64,000 nt of DNA from Paractinoplanes atraurantiacus. Lineage in GTDB: Bacteria; Actinomycetota; Actinomycetes; Mycobacteriales; Micromonosporaceae. Positions 26,604 to 38,328 of the stretch are shown here, in pieces; position 1 is the stretch's first letter, and every line of letters begins with the position of its first letter. The translations under genes and the position numbers were made by a program. The notes under the pieces were generated by a model. That model was not told where the DNA came from. It was given only the letters and a program-made list of their open reading frames with translations, and did no database searches. The stretch lies in the NCBI RefSeq assembly GCF_900215205.1, contig NZ_OBDY01000001.1, positions 616,786-680,785 on the forward strand, given 5' to 3'.

Positions 26604-28244
26604 TCAGACCCCGAGCGCGGCGGCGATCTCCTGCCGCAACGTGACCAGGGACGACGCCGCGCGGGTGCGGGCCGCGGTCAGGTCACCCTCGCCGGTCGGT
26701 TCGACCACTTCGAGGTACGCCTTGAGCTTGGGCTCCGTGCCCGACGGGCGGATGACCGCGCGCGCCGACCCGGTGCGGAACGTGAGCACGTTGTTGGCGG
26801 TGTCGTCGGACGTGACGACCGGGGCGCCGAGCAGCGTCGCCGGCGGGGCGCTGCGGGCCCGCCGCATCGCCACCCCGATCTCGGCCAGGTCGTCGACCCG
26901 GATCGAGAGCTGGTCGGTCGCGTGCACCCCGAACTCGGCGGCCAGCTCGTCGAGCCGGTCGGCCAGCGTGCGCCCCTCGGCCTTGAGCCCGGCCGCCAGC
27001 TCGGCCACCGTCAGGGCGGCCGTGATGCCGTCCTTGTCGCGCACGAGCGACGGGGCGACGCAGTAGCCGAGCGCCTCCTCGTAGCCGTAGGCCAGGTCCT
27101 CCGCGGCCCGCACGATCCATTTGAAGCCGGTCAGCGTCTCCGCGTACGGCACGCCCCGGGCCTCGCAGAGACGGCCGAGCAACTGCGAGGAGACGATCGT
27201 TGTCGCGTACGTCCCGGGAACGCCCCGCCGGATGAGGTAGTCGCCGAGCAGTACGCCCAGCTCGTCGCCCCGCAGCGGCCGCCACCCGCCCTCGGCCGTC
27301 GGGACGGCCACCGCGCACCGGTCGGCGTCCGGGTCGTTGGCGATGGCCAGGTCGGCCCCGGTGCCCTGGGCCAGCGCGAGAAGCAGGTCCATCGCGCCCG
27401 GCTCCTCCGGGTTGGGGAAGGCGACGGTCGGGAACTCCGGGTCGGGTTCGGCCTGCTCGGCGACGACCGCGAGGTCCGGGAAGCCGGCCGCCGCGAAGGC
27501 CGCCTGCAGAGTGCTGCCCCCGACACCGTGCATCGGGGTGTACGCGATCGCGAGGTCCCGGGGGCCGCCCTCGCTGAGGGTGGCGGCGGCGCTCCGGGCG
27601 TACCCCTCAATGATCTTGTCTTCGATCAGCGTGCCCGGATCGCCCAGCGCAACCTCGGACAGGGATCCGACGGCCCGGATGGCCGCCTCGATGCCGGCGT
27701 CGGCGGGCGGGACGATTTGCGCGCCGTCGCCGGCCGGACCGCCCAGCCCGCGCCCGAGATAGACCTTGTAGCCGTTGTCCTGGGGCGGGTTGTGGCTCGC
27801 GGTCACCATCACCCCGGCCACCGCGTCCAGAGCCCGCACCGTGTACGCCAGGACCGGCGTCGGCAGGGTCCCGGGCAGCAGCAGCGCCTCCCGCCCGGCC
27901 CCGGTGGCGACGCGGGCGGTCTGCTCGGCGAACTCGCGGGAGCCGTGCCGCGCGTCGTACCCGATCACCAGCGGCCCTTCGCCGCCCTGCGCGGCCAGCC
28001 AGGTGACCAGGCCGGCCGCGGCCCGGGTGACGACCGCGAGGTTCATCCCGTTCGGACCGGCCCGCAGGCGCCCGCGCAGCCCGGCGGTGCCGAAGGTGAG
28101 CGGGCCGGCGAACCGGTCGCTCAGCTCGGCGGCGGTGCCGGGCAGGCCGTCGATCAGCCGGGTCAGCTCGGCGCGGGTGGCCGGGTCGGGGTCGTCCGCC
28201 AGCCAGGTTTCCGCGAGGGAACGCAGTTCGTCGTCAGGTGCCAT
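26604..28244 (-). CDS. Phosphosugar mutase (phosphoglucomutase/phosphomannomutase, PGM2-like)
   Basis: 546 residues, alpha-D-phosphohexomutase superfamily. Phospho-serine loop TASHNPPQDNG with S150; metal loop NDPDADRCAV; sugar-binding region near TGFKWI; C-terminal phosphate-binding RPSGTEPK. Length and motifs fit the PGM2/PgcA-type group that also includes phosphopentomutases, so beside deo genes it may convert deoxyribose or ribose 1-phosphate to the 5-phosphate; glucose or mannose phosphates are equally possible. It lies 28 bases after the kinase gene on the same strand; TATCAA six bases before the ATG could also give a leaderless start. Confidence 0.9.
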   Translation of the reverse strand: MAPDDELRSLAETWLADDPDPATRAELTRLIDGLPGTAAELSDRFAGPLTFGTAGLRGRLRAGPNGMNLAVVTRAAAGLVTWLAAQGGEGPLVIGYDARHGSREFAEQTARVATGAGREALLLPGTLPTPVLAYTVRALDAVAGVMVTASHNPPQDNGYKVYLGRGLGGPAGDGAQIVPPADAGIEAAIRAVGSLSEVALGDPGTLIEDKIIEGYARSAAATLSEGGPRDLAIAYTPMHGVGGSTLQAAFAAAGFPDLAVVAEQAEPDPEFPTVAFPNPEEPGAMDLLLALAQGTGADLAIANDPDADRCAVAVPTAEGGWRPLRGDELGVLLGDYLIRRGVPGTYATTIVSSQLLGRLCEARGVPYAETLTGFKWIVRAAEDLAYGYEEALGYCVAPSLVRDKDGITAALTVAELAAGLKAEGRTLADRLDELAAEFGVHATDQLSIRVDDLAEIGVAMRRARSAPPATLLGAPVVTSDDTANNVLTFRTGSARAVIRPSGTEPKLKAYLEVVEPTGEGDLTAARTRAASSLVTLRQEIAAALGV

Positions 28245-28272
28245 CTGAGTTTGATAGCACGAGACGGGAACG

Positions 28273-30192
<1,920 letters not shown>

Positions 30193-30372
30193 CGAGGGGG
30201 TCTAGGGGCCGTCGACCAACCACGCCATCTTGCCGGTTCCGCCCCCCGAATTGAAAGTCACGGGGCTCGTGTTTACCTGAACTCGACGGTAGGTGACGGG
30301 GGAATCGCATTCGGTGGACGGATTCGGACGCTGAGTGCAAAAGTCCTCACTCGATCGGATTGAACGAAGCCT

Positions 30373-30378
30373 TAGGAT
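30373..30378 (+). promoter_or_regulatory. -10 element TAGGAT of the acyl-CoA mutase gene (leaderless)
   Basis: TAGGAT is followed by seven bases and GTG 30386. It lies in the ~190-base region shared with the divergent kinase gene. Confidence 0.5.
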
Positions 30379-30385
30379 CACCGGT

Positions 30386-31951
<1,566 letters not shown>

Positions 31952-31952
31952 C

Positions 31953-32120
31953 GGCGCGGTTCCCGTGATCCGGGACGGCCGTTGAACCGCGTCACCTCAA
32001 CGGTCCGTAACCGGTTGTAGGCGTGTGCGGGAAATGGCGTTGCACAGTGTTACCTAAAACGGTCTAAGCTGGCGCGCGTCGCGAAAACCCGACAAAACTT
32101 CTCTTGATACGGAAGCCGAC
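31953..32120. promoter_or_regulatory. Hairpin and promoter between mutase and amidohydrolase genes
   Basis: A GC-rich hairpin at 31956-31990 (arms GCGGTT/AACCGC, inner near-palindrome TCCCGTGATCCGGGA) probably ends the mutase transcript. TTGCAC (32040-32045), 17 bases, TCTAAG (32063-32068) is a plausible promoter for the next gene. Confidence 0.45.
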
Positions 32121-33377
32121 GTGACTACTGCTCTGACGGAGCCCGAAGGGGCCCAGACGGAGTGGCCCGGGCCGTTGCCCGGTGCCGAGCCCCTGCCCGG
32201 CCAGCTCGACCGCTGGCTCGCCTCCCGTGGCGCGGAGCTCGTAGCGATTCGACGGCACATCCACGCGCACCCCGAACCCTCCTATCGCGAGTTCGAGACC
32301 GCGGCCCTGGTCGCCCGCGAGCTGGCCGTGGCCGGCCTCTCGCCGCAGCTGCTGCCCGACCGCAACGGCGTCATCTGCGACATCGGCCGGGGTGACCGGG
32401 TGATCGCCTTCCGGGCCGACCTCGACGCGCTGCCGTTGCAGGACCTCAAGGACGTGCCGTACCGCTCGACCGTGCCCAACGTGGCCCACGCCTGCGGCCA
32501 CGACGTGCACACCACGGTCATGCTCGGCCTCGGCCTGGCCCTGGCCCAGCTCGACGAGCGCGGCCAGCTCCCGGGCCGGGTCCGGCTGATCTTCCAGCCG
32601 GCCGAGGAGTCGGTGCCCTCGGGCGCGCCCCACGTGATCGCCGCCGGCGCCCTCAAGGACGTCGCCGCGATCTACGCGCTGCACTGCTACCCGCAGCTGC
32701 CGGCCGGCCTGGTCGGCGTGCGCTCGGGCCCGTTCACGGCGGCCGCCGACATGATCGACGTCAAGGTCACAGGCCCCGGCGGGCACACCGCCCGTCCGCA
32801 CCTCACGGCCGACCTGGTGCACGCGCTCGGCCGGATCATCGTCGACGTGCCGTCGCTTCTGGGACGCCGCGTCGACCCGCGGGCCGGCGTCTCCATGGTG
32901 TGGGGCGCGGTGCACGCGGGCGAGGCGCCCAACGCCATCCCCGGCGTGGGCGAGGCCCGCGGCACCGTGCGCATCCTCAACCGCGACGCCTGGCGCCAGG
33001 CCCCCGAGCTGATCACCAAGCTGATCCAGGACGTGGTCGCGCCGACCGGCGCCCACGTCGAGGTGGGATATCACCGCGGCGTCCCGCCGGTGATCAACGA
33101 CCGGATGGCGTCGGCCGTGATCGCCGGGGCGGCCGGCGCCGCTCTCGGCGCCGACCGGGTGGTCGAGGCCGAGATCAGCATGGGCGGCGAGGACTTCGCG
33201 TTCTACCTCGACCACGTGCCGGGCGCGATGATCCGGCTCGGCACCGCCCGCCCCGGCTCGGACGAGAAGCACGACCTGCACCAGGGCGACTTCGACGTGG
33301 ACGAGAACTGCATCGGCTACGGCATCCGGGTCATGACCCACACCGCGCTGGCCGCCCTGGCCACCGGCGCCTTCTAG
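32121..33377 (+). CDS. M20 family amidohydrolase (N-acyl amino acid hydrolase type)
   Basis: 418 residues, M20D peptidase family. Metal-binding motif HACGHDVHTT, the catalytic-base region QPAEESVPSGA, a dimerisation domain in the middle (MIDVKVTGPGGHTARPH) and the C-terminal metal ligand region SMGGEDFAFYLDHVPG. Relatives remove acyl, hippuryl or indole-acetyl groups from amino acids. The exact substrate is unknown. GTG 32121 has GGAAG upstream. The gene sits beside the nucleoside and acyl-CoA genes without an obvious link. Confidence 0.9.
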   Translation: MTTALTEPEGAQTEWPGPLPGAEPLPGQLDRWLASRGAELVAIRRHIHAHPEPSYREFETAALVARELAVAGLSPQLLPDRNGVICDIGRGDRVIAFRADLDALPLQDLKDVPYRSTVPNVAHACGHDVHTTVMLGLGLALAQLDERGQLPGRVRLIFQPAEESVPSGAPHVIAAGALKDVAAIYALHCYPQLPAGLVGVRSGPFTAAADMIDVKVTGPGGHTARPHLTADLVHALGRIIVDVPSLLGRRVDPRAGVSMVWGAVHAGEAPNAIPGVGEARGTVRILNRDAWRQAPELITKLIQDVVAPTGAHVEVGYHRGVPPVINDRMASAVIAGAAGAALGADRVVEAEISMGGEDFAFYLDHVPGAMIRLGTARPGSDEKHDLHQGDFDVDENCIGYGIRVMTHTALAALATGAF

Positions 33378-33390
33378 CCCTCGGCGCCGG

Positions 33391-34308
33391 CTAGTCCTGC
33401 GGCGCCGGCGGCAACGCCGGCGCCGGACGGGACCGCCGCAACCGGCGGATCAGGTGGAGCGCCGCCCACGCCGGCAGGCCGATGGCGATCACCCACGGCA
33501 GCAGCGCGCCGAGCACGGTCAGCAACACCTTGAGCGAGGCCAGCAGCGCGTCCCACCCGGCGCCGAGCCCGGCCAGGAAGCCCGGCGGGTCGTCGCTGTC
33601 CCCGGCCACCGGGTCGGCGTCCGGGTCGAGATAGGTGACGGTGATCGTGGAGAGCGCGGTCAGGTCGGCCAGGTTGCGCTTCTTGGCCTGCAACGAGGCG
33701 AGATCGGACTCGCGGGTGGCCACCTCGCGCTCGAGCATGACCAGGTCGTCCAGCGACTTGGCCTGGCCGAGCAGCTTGCGGCCGCTGTCGACCCGGGCCT
33801 GCTGCACGGCGATCCGGGCGTCCAGGTCGACCACCGCCTCGGTGACGTCCTCGGTGTTGATCTGGCGCTGCTCCTCGTCGCCCAGCTTGGCCAGCTGGTC
33901 GACGACCGTGCCGAACTTGTCGGCCGGGACGCGCAGCTCCAGGGTGGCGCTGCCGGCGCCGGAGCCGCTCGTGCGGTTGTCGCCGCCGACGAAGCCGCCG
34001 GCCGTGTTCGCGATGCCGGTGGCCTGCCCGGCCGCGGCGTTGACGTCCTTCACCCGTACCGAAAGAGATCCTCGGTAAATGATCGAGCGCTGCTCGACGC
34101 GCAGGTCGGGCGCCTGCGCTGTGGTGTCCTTGCCCTGGGCCGGTGCGCCTTTCTCGTTCTGCGCCTGGTCGGGCGCCATGGCCGGCGCCTCGGCGGCGCC
34201 GCTGGTGTTCTGGGAGTCGCTGGAATCGGCGCTGCATCCGGCGACCAGGAGGCCGGTGATCAGAATGGTCGCCGCGAGATATGTCTTTCGGTTACGGATC
34301 GCACGCAT
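33391..34308 (-). CDS. DUF4349 membrane lipoprotein
   Basis: 305 residues. Signal peptide with lipobox LLVAGC (Cys ~25), an Asn/Ser-rich spacer, then the DUF4349 domain: IIYRGSLSVRVKDVN, a coiled-coil stretch of ~60 residues in the middle (EREVATRESDLASLQAKKRNL), and near the C-terminus a membrane helix (LLASLKVLLTVLGALLPWVIA) with an Arg-rich inner end. The protein would thus be anchored at both ends to the cell membrane. Function is unknown; envelope-stress or cell-wall roles are guessed for relatives. It diverges from the MBL-fold gene. Confidence 0.85.
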   Translation of the reverse strand: MRAIRNRKTYLAATILITGLLVAGCSADSSDSQNTSGAAEAPAMAPDQAQNEKGAPAQGKDTTAQAPDLRVEQRSIIYRGSLSVRVKDVNAAAGQATGIANTAGGFVGGDNRTSGSGAGSATLELRVPADKFGTVVDQLAKLGDEEQRQINTEDVTEAVVDLDARIAVQQARVDSGRKLLGQAKSLDDLVMLEREVATRESDLASLQAKKRNLADLTALSTITVTYLDPDADPVAGDSDDPPGFLAGLGAGWDALLASLKVLLTVLGALLPWVIAIGLPAWAALHLIRRLRRSRPAPALPPAPQD

Positions 34309-34411
34309 GGTGTTTCTCCCTGTCCCCGCTAGAGATGTGGGTTTGGGACGTGCGGCACAGCGTTCATGGTTCCGGCAGACTGGTCACGAATCGGCGGCGA
34401 CGGAGGGTCCC

Positions 34412-35029
34412 ATGCGCATCACCAAGTTCGGGCATTCCTGCCTTCGCGTCGAGGGCGAGGGTGTCCTCGTCATCGACCCGGGCAACTTCAGTGAGCGCTC
34501 CGCGGTCGACGGCGCCGACGCGGTGCTGATCACCCACGAGCATCCCGACCACGTCGATCACGAGACCATCGCGCCGGTCCCGCGGATCTACGCCCACCCC
34601 GACGTGCTCGCCACACTGACGAGCTATCAGGGCGAGACCGTTGCGGTCGAGCCGGGTCAGCGCCTGGAGGTGGCCGGATATCAGGTCTCGGCGCACGGCG
34701 GGCAGCACGCGGTGATCCACCAGGACATCCCGCGGATCGCCAACCTGGCCTATCTGGTCGCCGACGGGAGCACCAACCTCTACCACCCGGGTGACTCGTT
34801 CACCGTGCCGGAGGACACGACGGTGGACACGCTGTTCGCGCCGATCAATGCTCCGTGGATGAGGGCGATGGAGTCGATCGACTTCATCCGGGCGGTCCGG
34901 CCCGGACGGGCGTACGCGCTGCACGACGGCCTGCTCAACGCTAACGGCCTGAAGATCTACGGCGGGCTCTCCGAGAGGCTGTCCGGCACGACGTGGGCGC
35001 ACGTCGCGCCCGGCACGGTCATCGACTGA
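34412..35029 (+). CDS. MBL-fold metal-dependent hydrolase
   Basis: 205 residues, metallo-beta-lactamase fold of the UlaG/YtnP-like group. Metal motif THEHPDHVDH, a second His in HGGQHAVIH and the Asp in YHPGDSFTVP; a C-terminal His in ALHDGLLN. Such proteins hydrolyse phosphoesters, lactones or amides; substrate unknown. ATG 34412 is fixed by GGAGGG four bases upstream. Its TGA is followed at once by the ATG of the next gene, so the two are coupled. Confidence 0.9.
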   Translation: MRITKFGHSCLRVEGEGVLVIDPGNFSERSAVDGADAVLITHEHPDHVDHETIAPVPRIYAHPDVLATLTSYQGETVAVEPGQRLEVAGYQVSAHGGQHAVIHQDIPRIANLAYLVADGSTNLYHPGDSFTVPEDTTVDTLFAPINAPWMRAMESIDFIRAVRPGRAYALHDGLLNANGLKIYGGLSERLSGTTWAHVAPGTVID

Positions 35030-35980
35030 ATGGGCACCGCCACCGAGGAACTGATCCAGCGGCTGTACGAGGCGCCGCCGGAGGGCTTCGTCGCGGCCCG
35101 CACGGCCGCGATCGAGGACGCCCGCAAGGCCGGGGACAGGGCCACCGCCAAGCGGCTGGCCGCGCTCAAGAAGCCGACGGTGGCCGCGTGGGTGGTCAAC
35201 CTGCTCGCGCTGCGCCGCCCGGAGCTGGTCGAGGAGCTGGCCGACCTGGCCGGCGCCCTGCGCGAGGCCCAGCGCGGCCTGGACGGCGACGCGCTGCGTG
35301 AGCTGACCGCGCAGCGCCGGCAGGTCGTGTCGGCGCTGGTCGCCGCGGCCGGCAAGCTGGCCCGGGCCGAGGAGCCGGGCCTCAAGCTGCCGCTGGCCGA
35401 GGTGGAGGCGACGCTGACCGCGGCCATGGCCGAGCCGGAGATCGCCGCTCAGGTCCGCACCGGCCGTTTGATCAGGGCCGCCACCTACGCCGGTTTCGGC
35501 GAGGTGCCCCGTCCGAGGCTCCGGCTCGTCGGCGACATCCCCGATAAGTCGGACATCGGCGACGAGAGTGAGGATGAGCACGACGACGACGGTGCCGAGG
35601 TCATCGAGCTGCCTCAGACCTCGTCGCGCGAGCGGGCCGCCGCCGAGCGTCGGCGTCGGGAGCAGGAGCAGCACAAGCGCGAGCTGGAGCAGCGCAAGCG
35701 GGAGCTGCGCCGCCGGTTGAGCACGGCCCAGTCGGCCGAGCGCCGGGCCGACGAGCAGCTGGAGAAGGCCGAGGGCGCCGAACGTGACGCTGGTCACGTC
35801 GTGGAGGATCTGGACGCCGAGCTGGCGGAACTGGAACGCCGGCGTACCGAAGCGCAGGCCGAGGTGGCCCGCCGCAAGCAGGCTCGTCGCGACGCCGAGC
35901 GAGCCGCCGCGGCGGCCCGGCGCGAGGTCGGCGACGTTCAGGCGGCACTGGAGGATCTTGAAGCGGACGAGTCGGATTGA
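35030..35980 (+). CDS. Conserved actinobacterial coiled-coil protein
   Basis: 316 residues. The first ~170 are helical with a conserved look (ELIQRLYEAPPEGFVAARTA, RLAALKKPTVAAWVVNLLA) typical of a widespread actinomycete protein of unknown role. Residues ~195-310 are a long charged coiled coil, rich in Arg, Glu and Ala (RRREQEQHKRELEQRKREL). There is no signal peptide or membrane segment. ATG 35030 begins right after the stop of the MBL gene with no intergenic base, so expression is coupled. Confidence 0.75.
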   Translation: MGTATEELIQRLYEAPPEGFVAARTAAIEDARKAGDRATAKRLAALKKPTVAAWVVNLLALRRPELVEELADLAGALREAQRGLDGDALRELTAQRRQVVSALVAAAGKLARAEEPGLKLPLAEVEATLTAAMAEPEIAAQVRTGRLIRAATYAGFGEVPRPRLRLVGDIPDKSDIGDESEDEHDDDGAEVIELPQTSSRERAAAERRRREQEQHKRELEQRKRELRRRLSTAQSAERRADEQLEKAEGAERDAGHVVEDLDAELAELERRRTEAQAEVARRKQARRDAERAAAAARREVGDVQAALEDLEADESD

Positions 35981-36047
35981 TCTGGTTTGCCGCCCCAAGC
36001 GGGAAGATTATTTTCCGAAACGGTCCGAGGAGAGCAGAATCGGGCGG

Positions 36048-36785
36048 GTGACCCCCGAACAGGCTGCCGCCACTGCCAAAACGGGACTCGCCACCATCGT
36101 GGGCGCCTTTGCCGAGTCGCCGCAGACACTTCGCCGGGCCCGCCTGCTCGGCCTTTCCGGCTGGGCCTATCACGTCTCGGCGCGCGCCGGCGCGCTCGGC
36201 GACGTCCGCCCGGAGACCGTCGCCGCGGCCATCGGCTTCATCGCGCCCGAGGCCGTCATCGACGGCTGGGAGGCGACCGCCAAGACCTCGGCCCCGATGG
36301 AGGTGGCCACCTGGCATCTGCACGAGCTCTGCACGTGGGGCGCCGAGCAGCTCGGCGGCTTCCCCCGGCTCGGGCGGCTGCACGAGCTGACCCACCGGGT
36401 GGTGGCCGCTGTCGACTACGCCGGGCTGCCGCTGTTCGCCGCCTGGCGGGCCATGCCGGTGCCCGAGCAGAGCGCCGGCGCCCAGGCCGCGGTCCTGCTG
36501 CATCTGCTGCACGAGCACCGGCTCGGCGTGCACCTGGTGGCCGTGCGGGCCAGCGGGCTCACCCCCTTGCAGGCGATCATCGCCGGGCCCGAGGGTGAGA
36601 CCGGCGCCGTCGCGTTCGGCTGGCAACCGCCCTACCCGCCGGCCGGGCCGATCGTGCGCCGGCTCATGTGGGCCGACTCGGCCGCCGACGCGATGGCCGG
36701 CCAGGCCTACGCGTCGCTCGACCTCACCGAGCGGGTCGAGCTCATCGGCCTGCTGGAGTCGCTGCGGCACCGCCTGGCCCCGTGA
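36048..36785 (+). CDS. SCO6745-like conserved protein
   Basis: 245 residues, best matched by memory to the SCO6745 family of actinomycetes: ARLLGLSGWAYHVSARAGALG at the start, IGFIAPEAVIDGWEA, AAVLLHLLHEHRLGVHLVAV and a C-terminal WADSAADAMAGQAY. The family is helical with conserved histidines and aromatic residues but has no assigned reaction. GTG 36048 is preceded by GAGGAG at a rather long distance; upstream in-frame starts would overlap the coiled-coil gene. It is followed after 46 bases by a GNAT gene. Confidence 0.7.
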   Translation: MTPEQAAATAKTGLATIVGAFAESPQTLRRARLLGLSGWAYHVSARAGALGDVRPETVAAAIGFIAPEAVIDGWEATAKTSAPMEVATWHLHELCTWGAEQLGGFPRLGRLHELTHRVVAAVDYAGLPLFAAWRAMPVPEQSAGAQAAVLLHLLHEHRLGVHLVAVRASGLTPLQAIIAGPEGETGAVAFGWQPPYPPAGPIVRRLMWADSAADAMAGQAYASLDLTERVELIGLLESLRHRLAP

Positions 36786-36831
36786 CGTAATTCGATGGCC
36801 CGGCCCGGGCGCTTCGTGGTCGGATGCTCCG

Positions 36832-37788
36832 ATGACCGAGCTTCCCGACGGCTGGAGCCTGCGCCGGCCCACCCTCGACGACGTGCCCGCGATCCTCGAG
36901 CTGGTGCACGCCAGCGACATCGCCGCCATCGGCTATCCCGACTTCAGCGCCGAGGAGGTCCGGGAGTCGCTCACCGAGCCGAACACCGACATGGCGCGCG
37001 ACGTCTGGCTGGCGCTCGACCCCACGGGCAAGATCGTCGGCTGGGCCTTCCCGGTGAACGCGGCCGCGATCAACCGTGACTTCGTCGAGGTCTACGTCTG
37101 GCCCGAGCTCGGCCGGCCGGCCATGGTGCCGCTGCTCGAGATCATCCTGGCCCGGGCGGCCGAGCGGGCGGTCGAGTTCGGCCACAGCCCGTATGAGGTG
37201 CGGGCCGGCGCCGTGCCCACCGAGGAGCCCTACATCCAGGCCCTGCTCGACCACGGCTTCACGTTCCTCAAGCAGCACGCCCGCATGCAGATGCCGCTCG
37301 ACGGCGTGCCGCACACGGCGCCCGAGCCGCCCGAGGGCGTCACCGTCCGCCTGGTGCGGCCCGATGACGACGCCGACATGCGCGCCGTGCACGAGGTCAT
37401 CCAGCAGGCGTTCCTCGACTCCGACCACCGCACGGCCGATTACGAGGCGTGGCGCAAGCTCCTCGACGAGGAGCCCGTGCACGTGTACGACGAGTGGTTC
37501 GTGGCCGAGATCGACGGCCGGGTCGTGGGCGCGCTGGAGTCGTCGGCCGACAGCGGCGACGCGAACGACGAGGGCTGGGTGAAAAGGCTGGGCGTGCTCT
37601 CCTCGTACCGCAAACGCGGTCTTGGCGAGACGCTGCTGCGCCATGCCTTCGCCGTCTACGCGCGCAAGGGTTATGCCAAGGCGGGCCTGGGCGTCGACCT
37701 GGCCAACCCGACCGAGGCCGCGCGCCTCTATCTCGCCGTCGGCATGAAGCCGCTGTACGAGGCGAACGTCTACCAGAAGTTCATTTAG
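36832..37788 (+). CDS. GNAT acetyltransferase with two GNAT domains
   Basis: 318 residues, two GNAT units in tandem like mycothiol synthase. The first (~5-155) begins SLRRPTLDDVPAILELVHA and lacks a clear acetyl-CoA loop. The second (~165-318) has TVRLVRPDDDADMRAVHEV, VKRLGVLSSYRKRGLGETLL (R/Q-x-x-G-x-G/A type pyrophosphate loop) and NPTEAARLYLAVGMK, so only the C-terminal unit looks catalytic. Mycothiol synthase itself is usually a distinct locus, so the acceptor is unknown. Its end overlaps the next gene by 8 bases. Confidence 0.85.
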   Translation: MTELPDGWSLRRPTLDDVPAILELVHASDIAAIGYPDFSAEEVRESLTEPNTDMARDVWLALDPTGKIVGWAFPVNAAAINRDFVEVYVWPELGRPAMVPLLEIILARAAERAVEFGHSPYEVRAGAVPTEEPYIQALLDHGFTFLKQHARMQMPLDGVPHTAPEPPEGVTVRLVRPDDDADMRAVHEVIQQAFLDSDHRTADYEAWRKLLDEEPVHVYDEWFVAEIDGRVVGALESSADSGDANDEGWVKRLGVLSSYRKRGLGETLLRHAFAVYARKGYAKAGLGVDLANPTEAARLYLAVGMKPLYEANVYQKFI

Positions 37789-38245
37789 GCTCCGGCGGCG
37801 GCGTCCCGGTGGGCCGCTGCCGCAGCTCCTGCACGTAGTCGTCCGGGGCTCCGGCCTTCTCGGCCGCGTTGGCGATCTCCGAGAGATACCACGCGGTGGG
37901 CAGGCCGCCCTCGTAACCGGCGAAGACGTAGACCCACGCGCTGAACTCGCCCTCGAGCGTCGAGACACGCACGGTGACCTTCTGGTACGCCTCGGCGGTC
38001 ACCCCCTCGACCTCGTCGAGCTGAGCGGCGTCCCAGGGGTGGACGTCGTAGAGCGAGACGAAGACGCGGTCGCCGGGGGACTCGACGATCGTGGTGACCG
38101 CGCCCTCCCAGCCCAATTCCCCCTCACCGGCGAAGGTCAGGCGCCAGCCTTCTATCCACCCCACGCCCACCATGGGCGAGTGCGGACAGTAGGCCCGCAT
38201 GCGGGCGGGGTCGAGGTTCGAGCCATACGCGGCGTAATGACGCAC
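37781..38245 (-). CDS. Gamma-glutamylcyclotransferase-like protein
   Basis: 154 residues. The substrate loop YAAYGSNLDPARM at the N-terminus and the catalytic Glu region DEVEGVTAEAY fit the GGCT/AIG2 fold, whose members release 5-oxoproline from gamma-glutamyl amines or amino acids. GTG 38245 puts the YGSN motif six residues from the start, as normal, and TATCGT lies seven bases upstream; an ATG at 38287 would overlap the promoter of the divergent gene. Its natural substrate cannot be told from sequence. Confidence 0.85.
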   Translation of the reverse strand: MRHYAAYGSNLDPARMRAYCPHSPMVGVGWIEGWRLTFAGEGELGWEGAVTTIVESPGDRVFVSLYDVHPWDAAQLDEVEGVTAEAYQKVTVRVSTLEGEFSAWVYVFAGYEGGLPTAWYLSEIANAAEKAGAPDDYVQELRQRPTGTPPPEPK

Positions 38246-38328
38246 GGCGATGACGATAGCCCGATCGGGCGGTGGTGGAGAATACAAGGAGTGCGTGTCG
38301 GCACATTGGCAACGTGAAGGGAAGCGTC